From positions 1 to 24,314 of the IMG/VR virus record IMGVR_UViG_3300029397_000035: 24,314 nucleotides of DNA. The stretch is one strand, 5' to 3'. This DNA is from a virus. The notes under the pieces were generated by a model. That model saw only the letters and a program-made list of their open reading frames with translations. It searched no databases and was not told the DNA's origin. Position 1 is the stretch's first letter; every line of letters starts with the position of its first letter. The position numbers and the translations under genes are program-made. Positions 1-7,372 of the stretch are shown in pieces.

Positions 1-939
1 AAGCCAGGGCATCAGGGTGTAGATCACGAACTGGATCTGGAGGTTTTCCACGTTGTTGTACGTGGCGGCCTCCATCATCCCGACCATGGGTGGCGGCATC
101 TTGTAGATGCGGGTGATGTCCACCGCAGCCAGCTTGAGCGCCCCGATCAGCTCCGCGTCCACGTTGTTCATGGACAGGGCCTTGAAGGTCATGCCCTCTT
201 GCAGCAGCGCCACCTTGCCCGCATTGGGTGCGCCCCCGAACTTGGCCTGCCAGTTGTTGGTCAGCGCATCAATGGCGCTTTGCTCCTTGATGGCCGCGGC
301 TTCCTTGGGACGCTCCAGCACGCCGGACAGCGCGGTGCCATGTAGGAAGGACTTGCTGCCGTACTCTTCCAGCGCCAGCGCATAGCCAATGCTGTTGGCG
401 TGCAGGGCGATGGGCGACAGGCCTGTGTACTTGTCCAGCGATACCCAGCGCACGTGGTGAACAAAGCGCGCAGGCACCGGCTCCTTGCCATCAATCGAGT
501 AATACGGCTTGAGGTCCGGGCCCTTGAACACCTGAACATCGCCCGGGTTGAGCGGGATCAGCGCCGTGGGGTTGCCGCGGCCGTCGCGCTCAATGAAGCT
601 GTAGGCGTTGCCGCGCAGCCCCAAAGCCGTTTGCGCATACTCACGCGACTCGAACGGTGTCTGCCAATCATTGGGAGCAAACTTGAGCAACGCATAGGCC
701 GGGTGAGCTTCGGCAGACTTGCGGGAGCCATCTTCCAGGCGCTCGAACACTTCGAGCGGCAGTTGAGCCACAGACTCGGCCAACAGCGACACACAGTTCT
801 GCAGCACAGGCAAAGCCAAGGCCGTCTGCGGCGTAACCAGCTGGCCGGCTGCCGATTGCTTGGCACCACCAATCATGGATGACAGCCAGCCAACGCGGGT
901 GCCCGCCTGCTCGGCGGTGTCTCTTTTGTTGAACAGCAT
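1..939 (-). CDS. HK97-family phage portal protein (partial, C-terminus outside window)
   Basis: Open minus-strand frame of 313 residues from ATG at 939 to the left edge of the window, with no stop. The portal forms the dodecameric channel at the capsid vertex through which the terminase packages DNA. Recognisable HK97-type portal segments are a Gln-rich start followed by LPVLQNCVSLLAES (about residues 35-48), an LPLEVFERLEDG stretch, HPAYALLKFAPND, and the hallmark ITRIYKMPPPMVGMM then YNNVENLQIQFV near the end of the visible part. HK97-type portals are usually about 400 aa, so roughly a quarter is missing. Its ATG shares one base with the stop of the small membrane-protein gene upstream (TGATG), implying translational coupling. 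The order TerS-TerL-small membrane protein-portal fits an HK97-like head module. Confidence 0.93.
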   Translation of the reverse strand, partial: MLFNKRDTAEQAGTRVGWLSSMIGGAKQSAAGQLVTPQTALALPVLQNCVSLLAESVAQLPLEVFERLEDGSRKSAEAHPAYALLKFAPNDWQTPFESREYAQTALGLRGNAYSFIERDGRGNPTALIPLNPGDVQVFKGPDLKPYYSIDGKEPVPARFVHHVRWVSLDKYTGLSPIALHANSIGYALALEEYGSKSFLHGTALSGVLERPKEAAAIKEQSAIDALTNNWQAKFGGAPNAGKVALLQEGMTFKALSMNNVDAELIGALKLAAVDITRIYKMPPPMVGMMEAATYNNVENLQIQFVIYTLMPWL

Positions 940-1112
940 CAGCTCATCCGATCAATGGCAACGCCTGCAACCAGCAGCAGGCAACCGCCCACCATGGCCG
1001 CGACCGCCAGAGAGAAGTGCGCGGCAATGCCGGCCAGCAAACAGACAAAGCCCACCACCATGAATGCCAGGCCAACGAGCTCGCGGGTAATGAGGTTGAG
1101 GAGGTTTTTCAT
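939..1112 (-). CDS. Small two-helix membrane protein between terminase and portal
   Basis: 57 aa starting MKNLLNLITREL. It has two hydrophobic segments, about residues 14-31 (LVGLAFMVVGFVCLLAG) and 34-52 (HFSLAVAAMVGGCLLLVAGVA), with a short connector, so it is predicted to be a small inner-membrane hairpin. The frame is open further upstream to an ATG at 1202. That would overlap the end of terL and a stem-loop, so the internal ATG at 1112 was preferred although no clear Shine-Dalgarno precedes it. Small membrane ORFs of unknown role are common between terL and the portal gene in HK97-like phages. No specific function can be assigned. Confidence 0.6.
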   Translation of the reverse strand: MKNLLNLITRELVGLAFMVVGFVCLLAGIAAHFSLAVAAMVGGCLLLVAGVAIDRMS

Positions 1113-1153
1113 GCGGCGGTTGAGAAGCCACCATGGCGCAAGTCCAGGCAGCG

Positions 1154-1182
1154 TGAATAAATAAGCCACCCGAAGGTGGCTA
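1154..1182 (-). terminator. Stem-loop with UUCG tetraloop at the end of terL
   Basis: Read on the minus strand, the TerL stop codon TAG opens a 7-bp stem AGCCACC / GGTGGCT closed by a UUCG tetraloop and followed by TTATTTATTC. The tail is T-rich but not a pure U run, so it may be a weak terminator or an RNA stabiliser/processing hairpin between the terminase and portal cistrons. The plus-strand stem positions are 1164-1170 and 1175-1181. Confidence 0.5.
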
Positions 1183-2892
1183 AATACCGACTCCACTGTC
1201 ATAGATGCTGGCCTCCTGCTCTGCCTGCTTTCCAGGCATTGCGCGGCCAATCGCCATGATCAGTGCTACGGCTCCGTCAATCTTGTTGTCGTTACCTTGC
1301 TTGATCGGCCGCACGATGTCGTCGTTGCCAACCAGGTGCTTGCCGATCACATTGCCCATGCACCAGGTCATGAGCGGGTTGCCGTCATGATGAAATCGCC
1401 CTGACATGATGGCGGCCTCCAGCTCCTTCATCGGATCGCTCATGTTGGTGTAGTTCTGCACGATGGTGATCGGCAGCAAGCCTTCATCGTCAAGCTGGTG
1501 CGCCAGATTGGTAGCCCCGTGCGGATCCATGGGCGAAGCTTCGACAGGATTGAGCCTTGCAGCATCCTTGGCTTCCTCCAGAATTTCGCGGTAGTCAATC
1601 TCGGCACCGTCGGTGGTCAGCAGGTGTCCTGTGTTGACCCACTTCTGCAAGCGCTCGGCCATGCGGCGGTTGTCACTGTTGTTGACCGTATCCTCTGGCA
1701 CCCAGAACCGTGGAGCGATGCTGTAGTAGTGCCGTCTTCCGTCAATGTCGCGCCAGAACAGGCGGGCCATGCTGTTCATGTCCAACTTGCGAGCCAAGTC
1801 GAACGACAACACCACCGACTGGCCTTCGAATTCCGCTAGGTTCAGCGTTTCATCCTCACACGCATCCCACTGGGTCATGTTGAAGTAACCGGCTTTGGCC
1901 GTTACCCAAAGACCCAGGTGCTTGGTTTTGAAGGTGTTGGTGAAGCGCGCCTGCTGGATGGCTCTTCGCTGCTGGCTCTCCAGGTACTCCTGATAGACCG
2001 ACACGCCGATATTGGGGTTGGCCTTGGCCAGCACCTTTGGATCTTTCCAGTCATCCTCAGGATCAACGGTCCAGATCCAGCCGAACAGCTCGTCGTTGGG
2101 AACGGTGCCGTCGAGCATCTCCACCACTTCGCGGCGTTTGTCGTAGCAAGGGCCTTCGATGTTGTAGCCAGCCGTGGTGATGATGAACATCAGAGGCTGT
2201 TTGCGCGCGCCCATGCCCGTGAGCATGGTGGTGTAGAGCGCATCACTATCGTGCTCGTGGTACTCGTCCACGATGGAGCATGATGGACTGGCACCGTCAC
2301 CAGGGTTGCCAATGATGGGCTCAAAGCGACTGCCATCGCCTGGCTTGTTCAGGTTGGAGGCATTGACCTCGATGCCCGCAGCCTCCAGCAACATGGGCGA
2401 TCGCATTGCCATCAGTCGCGCCGGCCTAAACACCTCCCATGCCTGCTTTTCTGTGGTGGCCCCGGAGTAAACCTCGGCGCCAAACTCGTTGTCAGCCGCA
2501 AACATGGCCAGGCCCACACCAGCGGCAATGACACTCTTGCCGTTCTTGCGATTGACCTCCCAGTAGCTTTCACGAAAGCGGCGAAGACCATCCTTTTTGC
2601 GCTTCCATCCAAAGGTGCAAGCCAGACCGAACTTCTGCCACGGCTCCAAAGTGATCAACTGGCGCTTGAAGCCCCATTCCCCTTTGGTGTGCGGCAGTAG
2701 CTCAATCAGAGCGATCTTCTTCTGCGCCTCCTTCGCATCGAACTCGTAGGTGTAAGTCTTGCTTTTGCTGGCCAGCAGATCATCCAGATGACGCTGACAG
2801 GCCTGCCGGACATATCGACACGCCGGGATCTTGCCGGCAACAACGGCCTTGGCGAACTTATTGGCTGCATCCACCGCCGGATATTTAGCCAT
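1180..2892 (-). CDS. terL: Phage terminase large subunit (HK97/Terminase_1 type)
   Basis: 570 aa from the ATG at 2892 ([13 protein letters not shown]). It is the ATPase-nuclease motor that cuts concatemers and pumps DNA through the portal. Visible motifs are an adenine-binding region around [18 protein letters not shown] (79-96), Walker A-like RKNGKS (115-120), and Walker [10 protein letters not shown] (206-214). A coupling segment [13 protein letters not shown] follows. The C-terminal RNase H-like nuclease has [15 protein letters not shown] (first Asp), [19 protein letters not shown] and a final [16 protein letters not shown] Asp. The frame is open further upstream to 2988, but this start is preceded by AGGGG with good spacing. 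It overlaps the terS stop by 8 nt (ATGGCTAA), a typical coupled terS-terL junction. Length and motif order match intact Terminase_1 proteins. Confidence 0.95.
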   Translation of the reverse strand: MAKYPAVDAANKFAKAVVAGKIPACRYVRQACQRHLDDLLASKSKTYTYEFDAKEAQKKIALIELLPHTKGEWGFKRQLITLEPWQKFGLACTFGWKRKKDGLRRFRESYWEVNRKNGKSVIAAGVGLAMFAADNEFGAEVYSGATTEKQAWEVFRPARLMAMRSPMLLEAAGIEVNASNLNKPGDGSRFEPIIGNPGDGASPSCSIVDEYHEHDSDALYTTMLTGMGARKQPLMFIITTAGYNIEGPCYDKRREVVEMLDGTVPNDELFGWIWTVDPEDDWKDPKVLAKANPNIGVSVYQEYLESQQRRAIQQARFTNTFKTKHLGLWVTAKAGYFNMTQWDACEDETLNLAEFEGQSVVLSFDLARKLDMNSMARLFWRDIDGRRHYYSIAPRFWVPEDTVNNSDNRRMAERLQKWVNTGHLLTTDGAEIDYREILEEAKDAARLNPVEASPMDPHGATNLAHQLDDEGLLPITIVQNYTNMSDPMKELEAAIMSGRFHHDGNPLMTWCMGNVIGKHLVGNDDIVRPIKQGNDNKIDGAVALIMAIGRAMPGKQAEQEASIYDSGVGI

Positions 2893-3367
2893 TGATGACC
2901 CCTGCAAATGGGTTGTCGCTCTGCTTCTTCTTGCCTGTCCCCAACATTCGCTGTCGACTGGACGGATCCAGCCCCAGCATCCCGCCATAGCTGGCCATCA
3001 TGGCCGTCGCCTCTTTGAGGGCCGTCGCGGCGGGGTTCTTGATCACGCCGCCCATGGCTCCAGAGACCGTCACTCCGTTCTGGGCGATATCCGCCTGGGC
3101 CATCCGGAACTGGTCATAAGCGGAGCAGTACACCTCAAGGTTCTGAATATCTGTCGCCGCCAAAATGCGCTCTTTGCACAACTGCGGCGCCACAGTCTCC
3201 CAGAGCACTCGACCGTGATCGCCCATCCAATCTGGACAATCGATGTTCAGAACCAGCTCGAAGTCCGGTTCAGCTTGATTGAGAGCTCGCTTGCCTGGGT
3301 TACCAGCCAACAGCTTCTTTGCCGTGGGTTTGGGGCGACGGCCAGAGCGCCCAGCAGCACCTGCCAT
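2885..3367 (-). CDS. terS: Phage terminase small subunit, P27 family
   Basis: 160 aa. TerS recognises the packaging site on phage DNA and recruits the large subunit. The N-terminus, [22 protein letters not shown] (8-27 and following), is the strongly conserved opening of P27-type small terminases. It is followed by the [20 protein letters not shown] segment and helices around [18 protein letters not shown]. The C-terminus carries [13 protein letters not shown], also typical. The start is supported by GGAGG five bases before the ATG. It overlaps terL by 8 nt and lies 146 bp downstream of the HNH gene; that gap is a candidate cos region. Confidence 0.93.
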   Translation of the reverse strand: MAGAAGRSGRRPKPTAKKLLAGNPGKRALNQAEPDFELVLNIDCPDWMGDHGRVLWETVAPQLCKERILAATDIQNLEVYCSAYDQFRMAQADIAQNGVTVSGAMGGVIKNPAATALKEATAMMASYGGMLGLDPSSRQRMLGTGKKKQSDNPFAGVING

Positions 3368-3513
3368 CGGGCCTCCAGTTAAATTTCATATTTCGCGGGC
3401 GTAAAAATTCGACGAACCGGTCGGTCTAGAGGGCGGTGGCGCCCTGGTTTCGACCCTCCCCCTCCCCGCGCTGAACCACCCAAGCAGCAAGCTGCAGCCC
3501 GCCTGCTAGGCGA
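3368..3513. other. HNH-terS intergenic region, candidate cos/packaging site
   Basis: The only non-coding gap in the left packaging module, directly upstream of terS and downstream of the HNH gene. HK97-type phages keep their cohesive-end site at this location. On the minus strand it contains a purine-rich block (GGGGAGGGGGAGGGTCG) followed by the dyad GGGCGCC, then GACCGACCGG and an AT-rich stretch before the TerS Shine-Dalgarno. No overhang sequence can be read from a prophage, so the assignment rests on position and composition only. Confidence 0.35.
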
Positions 3514-3912
3514 TCAGGCCAAGAGTGAGGTGAACAAACCTCTCGACTCCCGAGACGTTTTGACGGTGTGACAAGCCTTGCAGATCGCCTGCAGGTTTTC
3601 TCTTGCGTCCATCTGTTCTCGGGTCCAGCCCAACCGCGTTGCCTGAGCCTTCGGGACAATGTGATCAACCTCTTGCGCGGTCGACAGTGCGCCGAGCTTG
3701 AGACATGGCTGACACAAGCCCGTGTCACGTTGCATCACCCACTCTCGAATCTTTTGCCATGCATAGTCATAGCCACGCGCCTTGGCTGACTCACGTTTCG
3801 GATGATTCCAGCCGCTGGCTTCGGACTGATGGGCCTCGCAGAACCCCGAGGACGAGCGCGACAGGGTGTTGCAGCCTCGATGGCGACAAGGCTTGTTAGG
3901 GCGCTGAGGCAT
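3514..3912 (-). CDS. HNH endonuclease adjacent to terminase
   Basis: 132 aa from the ATG at 3912. A TTG six bases upstream keeps the frame open, but it would sit directly on the Shine-Dalgarno GGGAGGGG that is well spaced for the ATG. In HK97-like phages an HNH nuclease next to the terminase is needed for cos cleavage during packaging. Visible elements (numbered from the ATG) are an N-terminal CRHRGC knuckle, Cys pairs LCQPC (about 67-70) and ICKACH (about 110-115), and the core HNH residues in EVDHIVPKA (D83, H84) and ARENLQAICKACHTVK (N106, H115). The two Cys pairs should bind a structural zinc. Its 5' leader holds a 7-bp hairpin (3933-3952). Confidence 0.9.
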   Translation of the reverse strand: MPQRPNKPCRHRGCNTLSRSSSGFCEAHQSEASGWNHPKRESAKARGYDYAWQKIREWVMQRDTGLCQPCLKLGALSTAQEVDHIVPKAQATRLGWTREQMDARENLQAICKACHTVKTSRESRGLFTSLLA

Positions 3913-4348
3913 TACCAACCCCTCCCTGATACTGCATCGCCTTTTCGATGCACATCCCTACAAAACACCCAAGGGATAACACCTAGCAACCTCCCGTACC
4001 AGAAGATCAGAATGAAATCACTCACCAGAAGCTCCATCCAGAGAGAGATCACGACTGAAGTTCATTTACACCCTCTTCTATCGGCAAGTTTCAGTGAGTG
4101 AAGGGCCTACCTAGTAGGCCCTTTCTGTTTTTGTCACAGACGTAGGTACCGCCACCAAGTTGTCTGCCTCTACTGCAATGTGCGTGACAGTTGGACGCGC
4201 TCAATGGTGGTGGAAAAGGAAAAGCTCACTAAAGCGAGCAGAGATTGGAGTAAGTCAATCGAGAGCAACTTGCGAGAAACATAAACTTACAATTGTCAAA
4301 GGAGGAGTCATACAGACACCCGCTGCGAATTCAACCAACACGGACAAC
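3913..4348. other. 436-bp stretch without a confident gene
   Basis: This stretch contains a hairpin in the leader of the HNH gene (3933-3952), a weak 29-codon plus-strand ORF (4012-4101, MKSLTRSSIQREIT...) ending at a strong terminator, and the first copy of a repeated coding-like segment (about 4168-4210). A good Shine-Dalgarno (GGAGGAG, 4301-4307) is not followed by a usable ATG, GTG or TTG at normal spacing. The frame continuing into the next gene is open from 4160, so this may be the decayed 5' part of a longer gene. Confidence 0.5.
4101..4136 (+). terminator. Strong rho-independent terminator
   Basis: Perfect 10-bp stem AAGGGCCTAC / GTAGGCCCTT with a 3-nt loop, followed by TCTGTTTTTG on the plus strand. 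It begins at the stop codon of a 29-codon ORF and has no convincing plus-strand gene upstream, so its transcript is unknown. Confidence 0.8.
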
Positions 4349-4714
4349 ATGAATTACTTTGCATTTGTGATTTTGGGCGCGCTTTCTCTCTTGGCATCCA
4401 TCTCGACAGCGGCGGCAGCACTTGCCATGGAGAAAAGTACCTTCCTCTTCAACGGTGCATGTACGCTGGTTCTTTTGTTCTTCTTTTACCCGCATCTAAG
4501 CCGCTTTCTGTACCTAAGACGGCTGCGGGCACGCAATTTCGACTGGTACAGGTCTAGCTACCCTGAACATTTTGTCCGGGGCAATGTTCAGTGCTCGCAC
4601 TGCAATTCGGCCAGAGTGCATAACCGTCCGGTCCAATATGCGCGCTTCATGCGTGAACATTACTGCGGTCAATGCGGAACGACGCTCTATTACAGCGAGC
4701 AGCTAAACGACTAA
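4349..4714 (+). CDS. Membrane protein with C-terminal zinc ribbon
   Basis: 121 aa from MNYFAFVILG. Residues about 4-27 (AFVILGALSLLASISTAAAAL) and 32-50 (STFLFNGACTLVLLFFFYP) are two hydrophobic spans. A basic stretch LRRLRARNFDW follows, then a cytoplasmic-looking zinc ribbon CSHCNS (Cys-X2-Cys) and CGQCGT (Cys-X2-Cys) about 25 residues apart. I do not recognise the family. A membrane anchor plus zinc ribbon could sense or scaffold at the membrane, but no function is claimed. The gene lies on the plus strand inside an otherwise leftward phage region, with lower GC than its neighbours, which suggests an acquired cassette. The start is uncertain because no Shine-Dalgarno sits at this ATG. Confidence 0.6.
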   Translation: MNYFAFVILGALSLLASISTAAAALAMEKSTFLFNGACTLVLLFFFYPHLSRFLYLRRLRARNFDWYRSSYPEHFVRGNVQCSHCNSARVHNRPVQYARFMREHYCGQCGTTLYYSEQLND

Positions 4715-4967
4715 ATATTTCCCCAGGGTGTAGAGGGAACTGCCCCGATTGATCCGCCCCTGAAGCAATTTGCGTGATCGTCGGGCGTGCTCGATGGCAG
4801 CTAGCCGTGAATAAAAAGCAGCCGAGGCGATCAAAAAAGTACCCGCGGCACAGCGATAGAGAACACAAATCGTCTTGGACGGAATGTTGGCACATCCACC
4901 TACACCAACACTATGTTAGCAAGCACCCAATTGATAGTGAGCTTTCACATACTCTCAGGAGAAGTCA
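4715..4967. other. Intergenic stretch with second copy of a coding-like repeat
   Basis: No gene supported. Positions about 4757-4800 repeat about 4168-4210: both translate in one frame to SAxxA-[I/M]-CVxVGRAxW, and most base differences are synonymous. The promoter of the Cys-rich gene downstream must lie here or further upstream. No clear -35/-10 pair was found. Confidence 0.45.
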
Positions 4968-5300
4968 ATGAACTCAGCCTATCAATACTTAGGGTGCATC
5001 GATGCTTGCAACGCCTGCATCACTGCATGTAACGCTTGTATTGCCGAGTGCCTTAAAGAGCAGGACGTAAGCCCCATGGCTGGTTGCATTGCAATGAACA
5101 TGGATTGCGCGGCCGTATGCGCACTTGCTTCAGGCGCTATGGCTCGCAACAGTGAGATGGCCAAGCACTTTTGCAAGCTGTGCGGCGAGATCTGCCTAGC
5201 ATGTGCCAACGAATGTGAGCAGCACCTTCGCGAACATACCAGGAGGTGCGCAATTGATTGCCACGCTTGTGCCAAGGAATGTCATGCACTAATCAATTGA
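4968..5300 (+). CDS. Four-helix-bundle copper-storage protein (Csp / DUF326-type)
   Basis: 110 aa with 18 cysteines (positions 10, 14, 17, 21, 24, 28, 40, 47, 51, 69, 72, 76, 79, 83, 94, 98, 101, 105), spaced CxxxCxxC as if lining the inside of helices. This is the signature of bacterial copper-storage proteins. They form tetramers of four-helix bundles and bind many Cu(I) ions through thiols. There is no Tat or Sec signal, so it resembles the cytosolic Csp3 type rather than the exported Csp1 type. The start is fixed by AGGAG eight bases before the ATG, and a terminator follows directly. It is not a phage structural or regulatory gene and is best seen as cargo (a moron) that could give the lysogen copper tolerance. 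The family call is strong; the role in the lysogen is inferred. Confidence 0.88.
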   Translation: MNSAYQYLGCIDACNACITACNACIAECLKEQDVSPMAGCIAMNMDCAAVCALASGAMARNSEMAKHFCKLCGEICLACANECEQHLREHTRRCAIDCHACAKECHALIN

Positions 5301-5315
5301 CCAATGCGGATTGCA

Positions 5316-5352
5316 AAAAGCCCCAGCGATTAAGCTGAGGCTTTGGAATTTT
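5316..5352 (+). terminator. Terminator after the copper-storage gene
   Basis: Stem AGCCCCAGC / GCTGAGGCT (one C-A mismatch), loop GATTAA, followed by TTGGAATTTTT. It is preceded by AAAAA, so it could also act on leftward transcripts. It isolates the cargo gene from the leftward operon that converges on it. Confidence 0.7.
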
Positions 5353-5461
5353 TGAGCGCAACTCTCCATCAACTACCTGAAGTCATAAGGCTCCACGCCT
5401 AAAGACCGTTTAGCGATGATGGCAAGGCGGTTTAATTGCGCCTGCGCTATTCCTGCGCATT

Positions 5462-6160
5462 CTATACCACCTTTTTGCCAGCTGCAAACTCCTTGTACCG
5501 CTTCATGCACTGAAGGTTGCTTTTTGTGAGCTGGCGTGATCGATCCACGTGCCGCGCGATGTGCTCCGAGATCTTCAGTCCTTCCACGCCATGCGGCACA
5601 TCCCGGGTTCCGAAACCGTGGCACGCCTTGCAGGTCTTACCTCTGGCAAGGTTTGTTCCACCGCACTCATGGCAACGGCGATCGCACCACCAGAGCAGCA
5701 CATCCGACAGCTTGGCCAGCCCTTCCTCGATGCCCTGCGCAAGAACCCACGGAGTGAAGCCAGCATGTTGGTCTGTCAGCTTGATGAAGCTGGGCAGCTT
5801 TGCCAGGATCTCGCGCCGCGTCTGCACCTGCCATTGGGCCGCTGCCGCCTGGGCACCAGCAATGTCCAGCACCTCCGTCACCCGCTCACCCCGCCTGTCC
5901 TTGGTCTTCTTGGCCAGCCGGGGCATGCCTTCGGCAACGCGCTCAATGTCGGCCGCTGTCAGCATGCGCGGCTTTAGGCGAGAGTCCCACTCAGCCATGA
6001 GCTGGTACACCAGTCGCCCCAGCTTGGCGGGCTGCATACCGGAGGCGATCAGGAAATCAGCATCACCTCGAAAATCAAGGCTTACAGAAAGGTCAGAGCT
6101 GTTGCTGGCGCTGGTCATGCGTTCAATTAGGGTTGGTTTGGTGGGGTCGCTACTCATCAT
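5462..6160 (-). CDS. Unknown phage protein with Cys-4 zinc finger; candidate late antiterminator (Q-like)
   Basis: 232 aa, last gene of the leftward early operon. The C-terminal half has a DnaJ-like zinc finger, CHECGGTN (C163, C166) and CKACHGFGTRD (C177, C180). It is followed by a basic helix-rich tail (HIARHVDRSRQLTKSNLQ). Phage late antiterminators of the Q families often carry such a finger, and the gene occupies the position of lambda Q, last in the early operon and before the late terminase genes. N-terminal similarity was not recognised, so the Q role is inference from position and finger. The start is either of two adjacent ATGs behind AGAGAGG. If it is not Q, it is a DNA- or RNA-binding accessory protein. 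Confidence 0.6.
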   Translation of the reverse strand: MMSSDPTKPTLIERMTSASNSSDLSVSLDFRGDADFLIASGMQPAKLGRLVYQLMAEWDSRLKPRMLTAADIERVAEGMPRLAKKTKDRRGERVTEVLDIAGAQAAAAQWQVQTRREILAKLPSFIKLTDQHAGFTPWVLAQGIEEGLAKLSDVLLWWCDRRCHECGGTNLARGKTCKACHGFGTRDVPHGVEGLKISEHIARHVDRSRQLTKSNLQCMKRYKEFAAGKKVV

Positions 6161-6170
6161 TTCCTCTCTA

Positions 6171-6431
6171 TCAATTTCCCATCAGGCGTCGCACAGTCAC
6201 ATTCAGTGCGTCTAGTTCGCTCATCTTTTTGATTGCCCACATCCGGCGTTGACCGTGCAACCCCATCAACGGGCCACGGTGGCAGCTCTCACACAAGGCA
6301 ACGACCGTGTATTGCTGGCGCTGCTCAATGTGGTGCGCCTCGCTGGGCCCGGCCTGGTCGCAGACACTGCAGGGCAGTTCCTTGACCGCTGCGAGGTGCT
6401 CGCGCTCTTTGTCAGTCAGCCTATTGAGCAT
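6171..6431 (-). CDS. Small HNH-type nuclease, Ref-like
   Basis: 86 aa from MLNRLTDKEREHL. Zinc-finger/HNH features are CSVC (C21, C24), the catalytic-looking AHHIEQRQQ (H33, H34), ALCESCHRG (C47, C50, H51) and MGLHGQRRMWAIKKMSELDAL. This last block is very like the C-terminal core of P1 Ref (a RecA-dependent HNH nuclease) and its phage relatives. It overlaps the DUF4406 gene by 11 nt. A role in recombination or replication processing fits its place beside the DUF1064 nuclease and the O/P-like genes. Confidence 0.72.
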   Translation of the reverse strand: MLNRLTDKEREHLAAVKELPCSVCDQAGPSEAHHIEQRQQYTVVALCESCHRGPLMGLHGQRRMWAIKKMSELDALNVTVRRLMGN

Positions 6432-6735
6432 GGGCCACCTCCGCGAAGTCGCAGACCTCAAGGCCGAGGTCCAGCGCCAACCCATGCTCGATGCGTGCAC
6501 CCCGCGAGCTGCGGCAGCCCGGCAGCATGTAGAGGCAGTCGCAGGCCGCGATCTGCCGCAAGGACATCCGCATGTAGCCCTGCCAGCTCCCGCACGGCGG
6601 CATGGGGTTCTCTGCCGGGTTCTCGACGTGATGGCCGTGGGAGCGCAGTGCTGCAGCAGCTGCATGAAAGGCCGGATAGTTGAAGTCCGGAAGCCCTGAC
6701 ATGGGCCCGGCGATATAGATGCGCTTTACCACCAT
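6421..6735 (-). CDS. DUF4406 protein, nucleoside 2-deoxyribosyltransferase-like
   Basis: 104 aa from MVVKRIYIAGPMSG. The opening IYIAGPMSG and the later SSRGARIEHGLALDLGLEV (active-site-like Glu in ARIEHG) are the conserved ends of the DUF4406 / deoxyribosyltransferase-like fold. A PMPPCGSWQGYMRMSLRQI stretch lies between them, typical of phage members. Enzymes of this fold cleave or transfer the deoxyribose-base bond. The phage members are untested, but a role in nucleotide salvage or base modification is plausible. The frame is open upstream to 6825, but the family begins at this Met. It overlaps both neighbours by about 10 nt in a tight early operon. Confidence 0.82.
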   Translation of the reverse strand: MVVKRIYIAGPMSGLPDFNYPAFHAAAAALRSHGHHVENPAENPMPPCGSWQGYMRMSLRQIAACDCLYMLPGCRSSRGARIEHGLALDLGLEVCDFAEVAHAQ

Positions 6736-6983
6736 GCGCGCCCCCTGTCCTCTACAGCTACCAGATTGCCGTAGTCGTCGACCACGCAAACACTGCTGCT
6801 GCCCACCTGAACCCGGTTGCAGCATCGGTTCTCCATCCAGTGCTCGATCAGGTAGCGGCCATCGCTCAGGCGGTCATAGGTCGGCCACACCAGCCGCGTG
6901 ATGCGCGAGGTGCTGGGCGGCTTGCGCTGGCCGGCCAGCGGCACAACCTTGCCAAAAAATGCCGGGTTGAGTGCCCGGGTCAT
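6726..6983 (-). CDS. Hypothetical phage early protein
   Basis: 85 aa, MTRALNPAFFGKVVPLAGQ onward. It is coupled on both sides: its ATG overlaps the DUF1064 stop by 4 nt (ATGA), and its end overlaps the DUF4406 gene by 10 nt. The middle, WPTYDRLSDGRYLIEHWMENRC, and the Trp-rich end look like a small folded protein. I recognise no family. The reading frame is supported by its operon fit rather than by homology. Confidence 0.68.
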   Translation of the reverse strand: MTRALNPAFFGKVVPLAGQRKPPSTSRITRLVWPTYDRLSDGRYLIEHWMENRCCNRVQVGSSSVCVVDDYGNLVAVEDRGRAWW

Positions 6984-7372
6984 TTGATCACCTGCACTTC
7001 CAGACCCAGCAGGGCCTTCATCAGATGGCGCTTGATCTTGAATTCAGGGGTCTCCACGCCCTTCACATCCTCAATCACCTCGATGCCCTTCTCCAGGTAC
7101 ACGAAATCAGCGATGTAGCGAATCGCGGGCCGGGCGCGCGCAGCGCCAGCAAACTTCACCGATGGGACCATCTCGAACACAACCTGGCGGCGCAGCTCAC
7201 TGATGTGGCCGCCACGCTGCAGCATCTGCAGGTGTGACCAGCGGTGGAGCTCGGCCAAGCTGTCGAACTTGGTGCCATCCCCCGCCACGATCTTCTTGTT
7301 TCGGTACTTTGAGCCTGACGCATTCGGAACCAGCTTCAACGCATAGCTTGTCAACTTCATTGCCTTGCTCAT
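6980..7372 (-). CDS. DUF1064 protein, predicted PD-(D/E)xK phage nuclease
   Basis: 130 aa. The sequence follows the DUF1064 pattern: NKKIV (25-29), KFDSLAELHRW (35-45), LRRQVVFEMVPSVKF (60-73), RPAIRYIADFVY (81-92) and IEDVKGVETPEFKIKRHLMKA (100-120). E41, D89, D102 and K104 fit the metal-binding and lysine positions of a PD-(D/E)xK nuclease. These proteins sit in phage replication operons and are suspected Holliday-junction or branch resolvases, functionally like RusA. The first ATG is used because it overlaps the P-like stop by 4 nt. A second Met four residues later is possible. Confidence 0.82.
   Translation of the reverse strand: MSKAMKLTSYALKLVPNASGSKYRNKKIVAGDGTKFDSLAELHRWSHLQMLQRGGHISELRRQVVFEMVPSVKFAGAARARPAIRYIADFVYLEKGIEVIEDVKGVETPEFKIKRHLMKALLGLEVQVIK

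Noticed and set aside
400-882. 160-aa plus-strand ORF
   Set aside because: Antisense to the portal gene, whose protein has unmistakable family motifs; the plus frame has no recognisable features.
2831-3382. 183-aa plus-strand ORF over terS
   Set aside because: Antisense to the TerS/TerL junction, where both minus-strand proteins match known families and have good ribosome-binding sites.
5517-6215. 232-aa plus-strand ORF
   Set aside because: Exact antisense shadow of the zinc-finger Q-like gene; Ser/Arg-rich translation without domain features.
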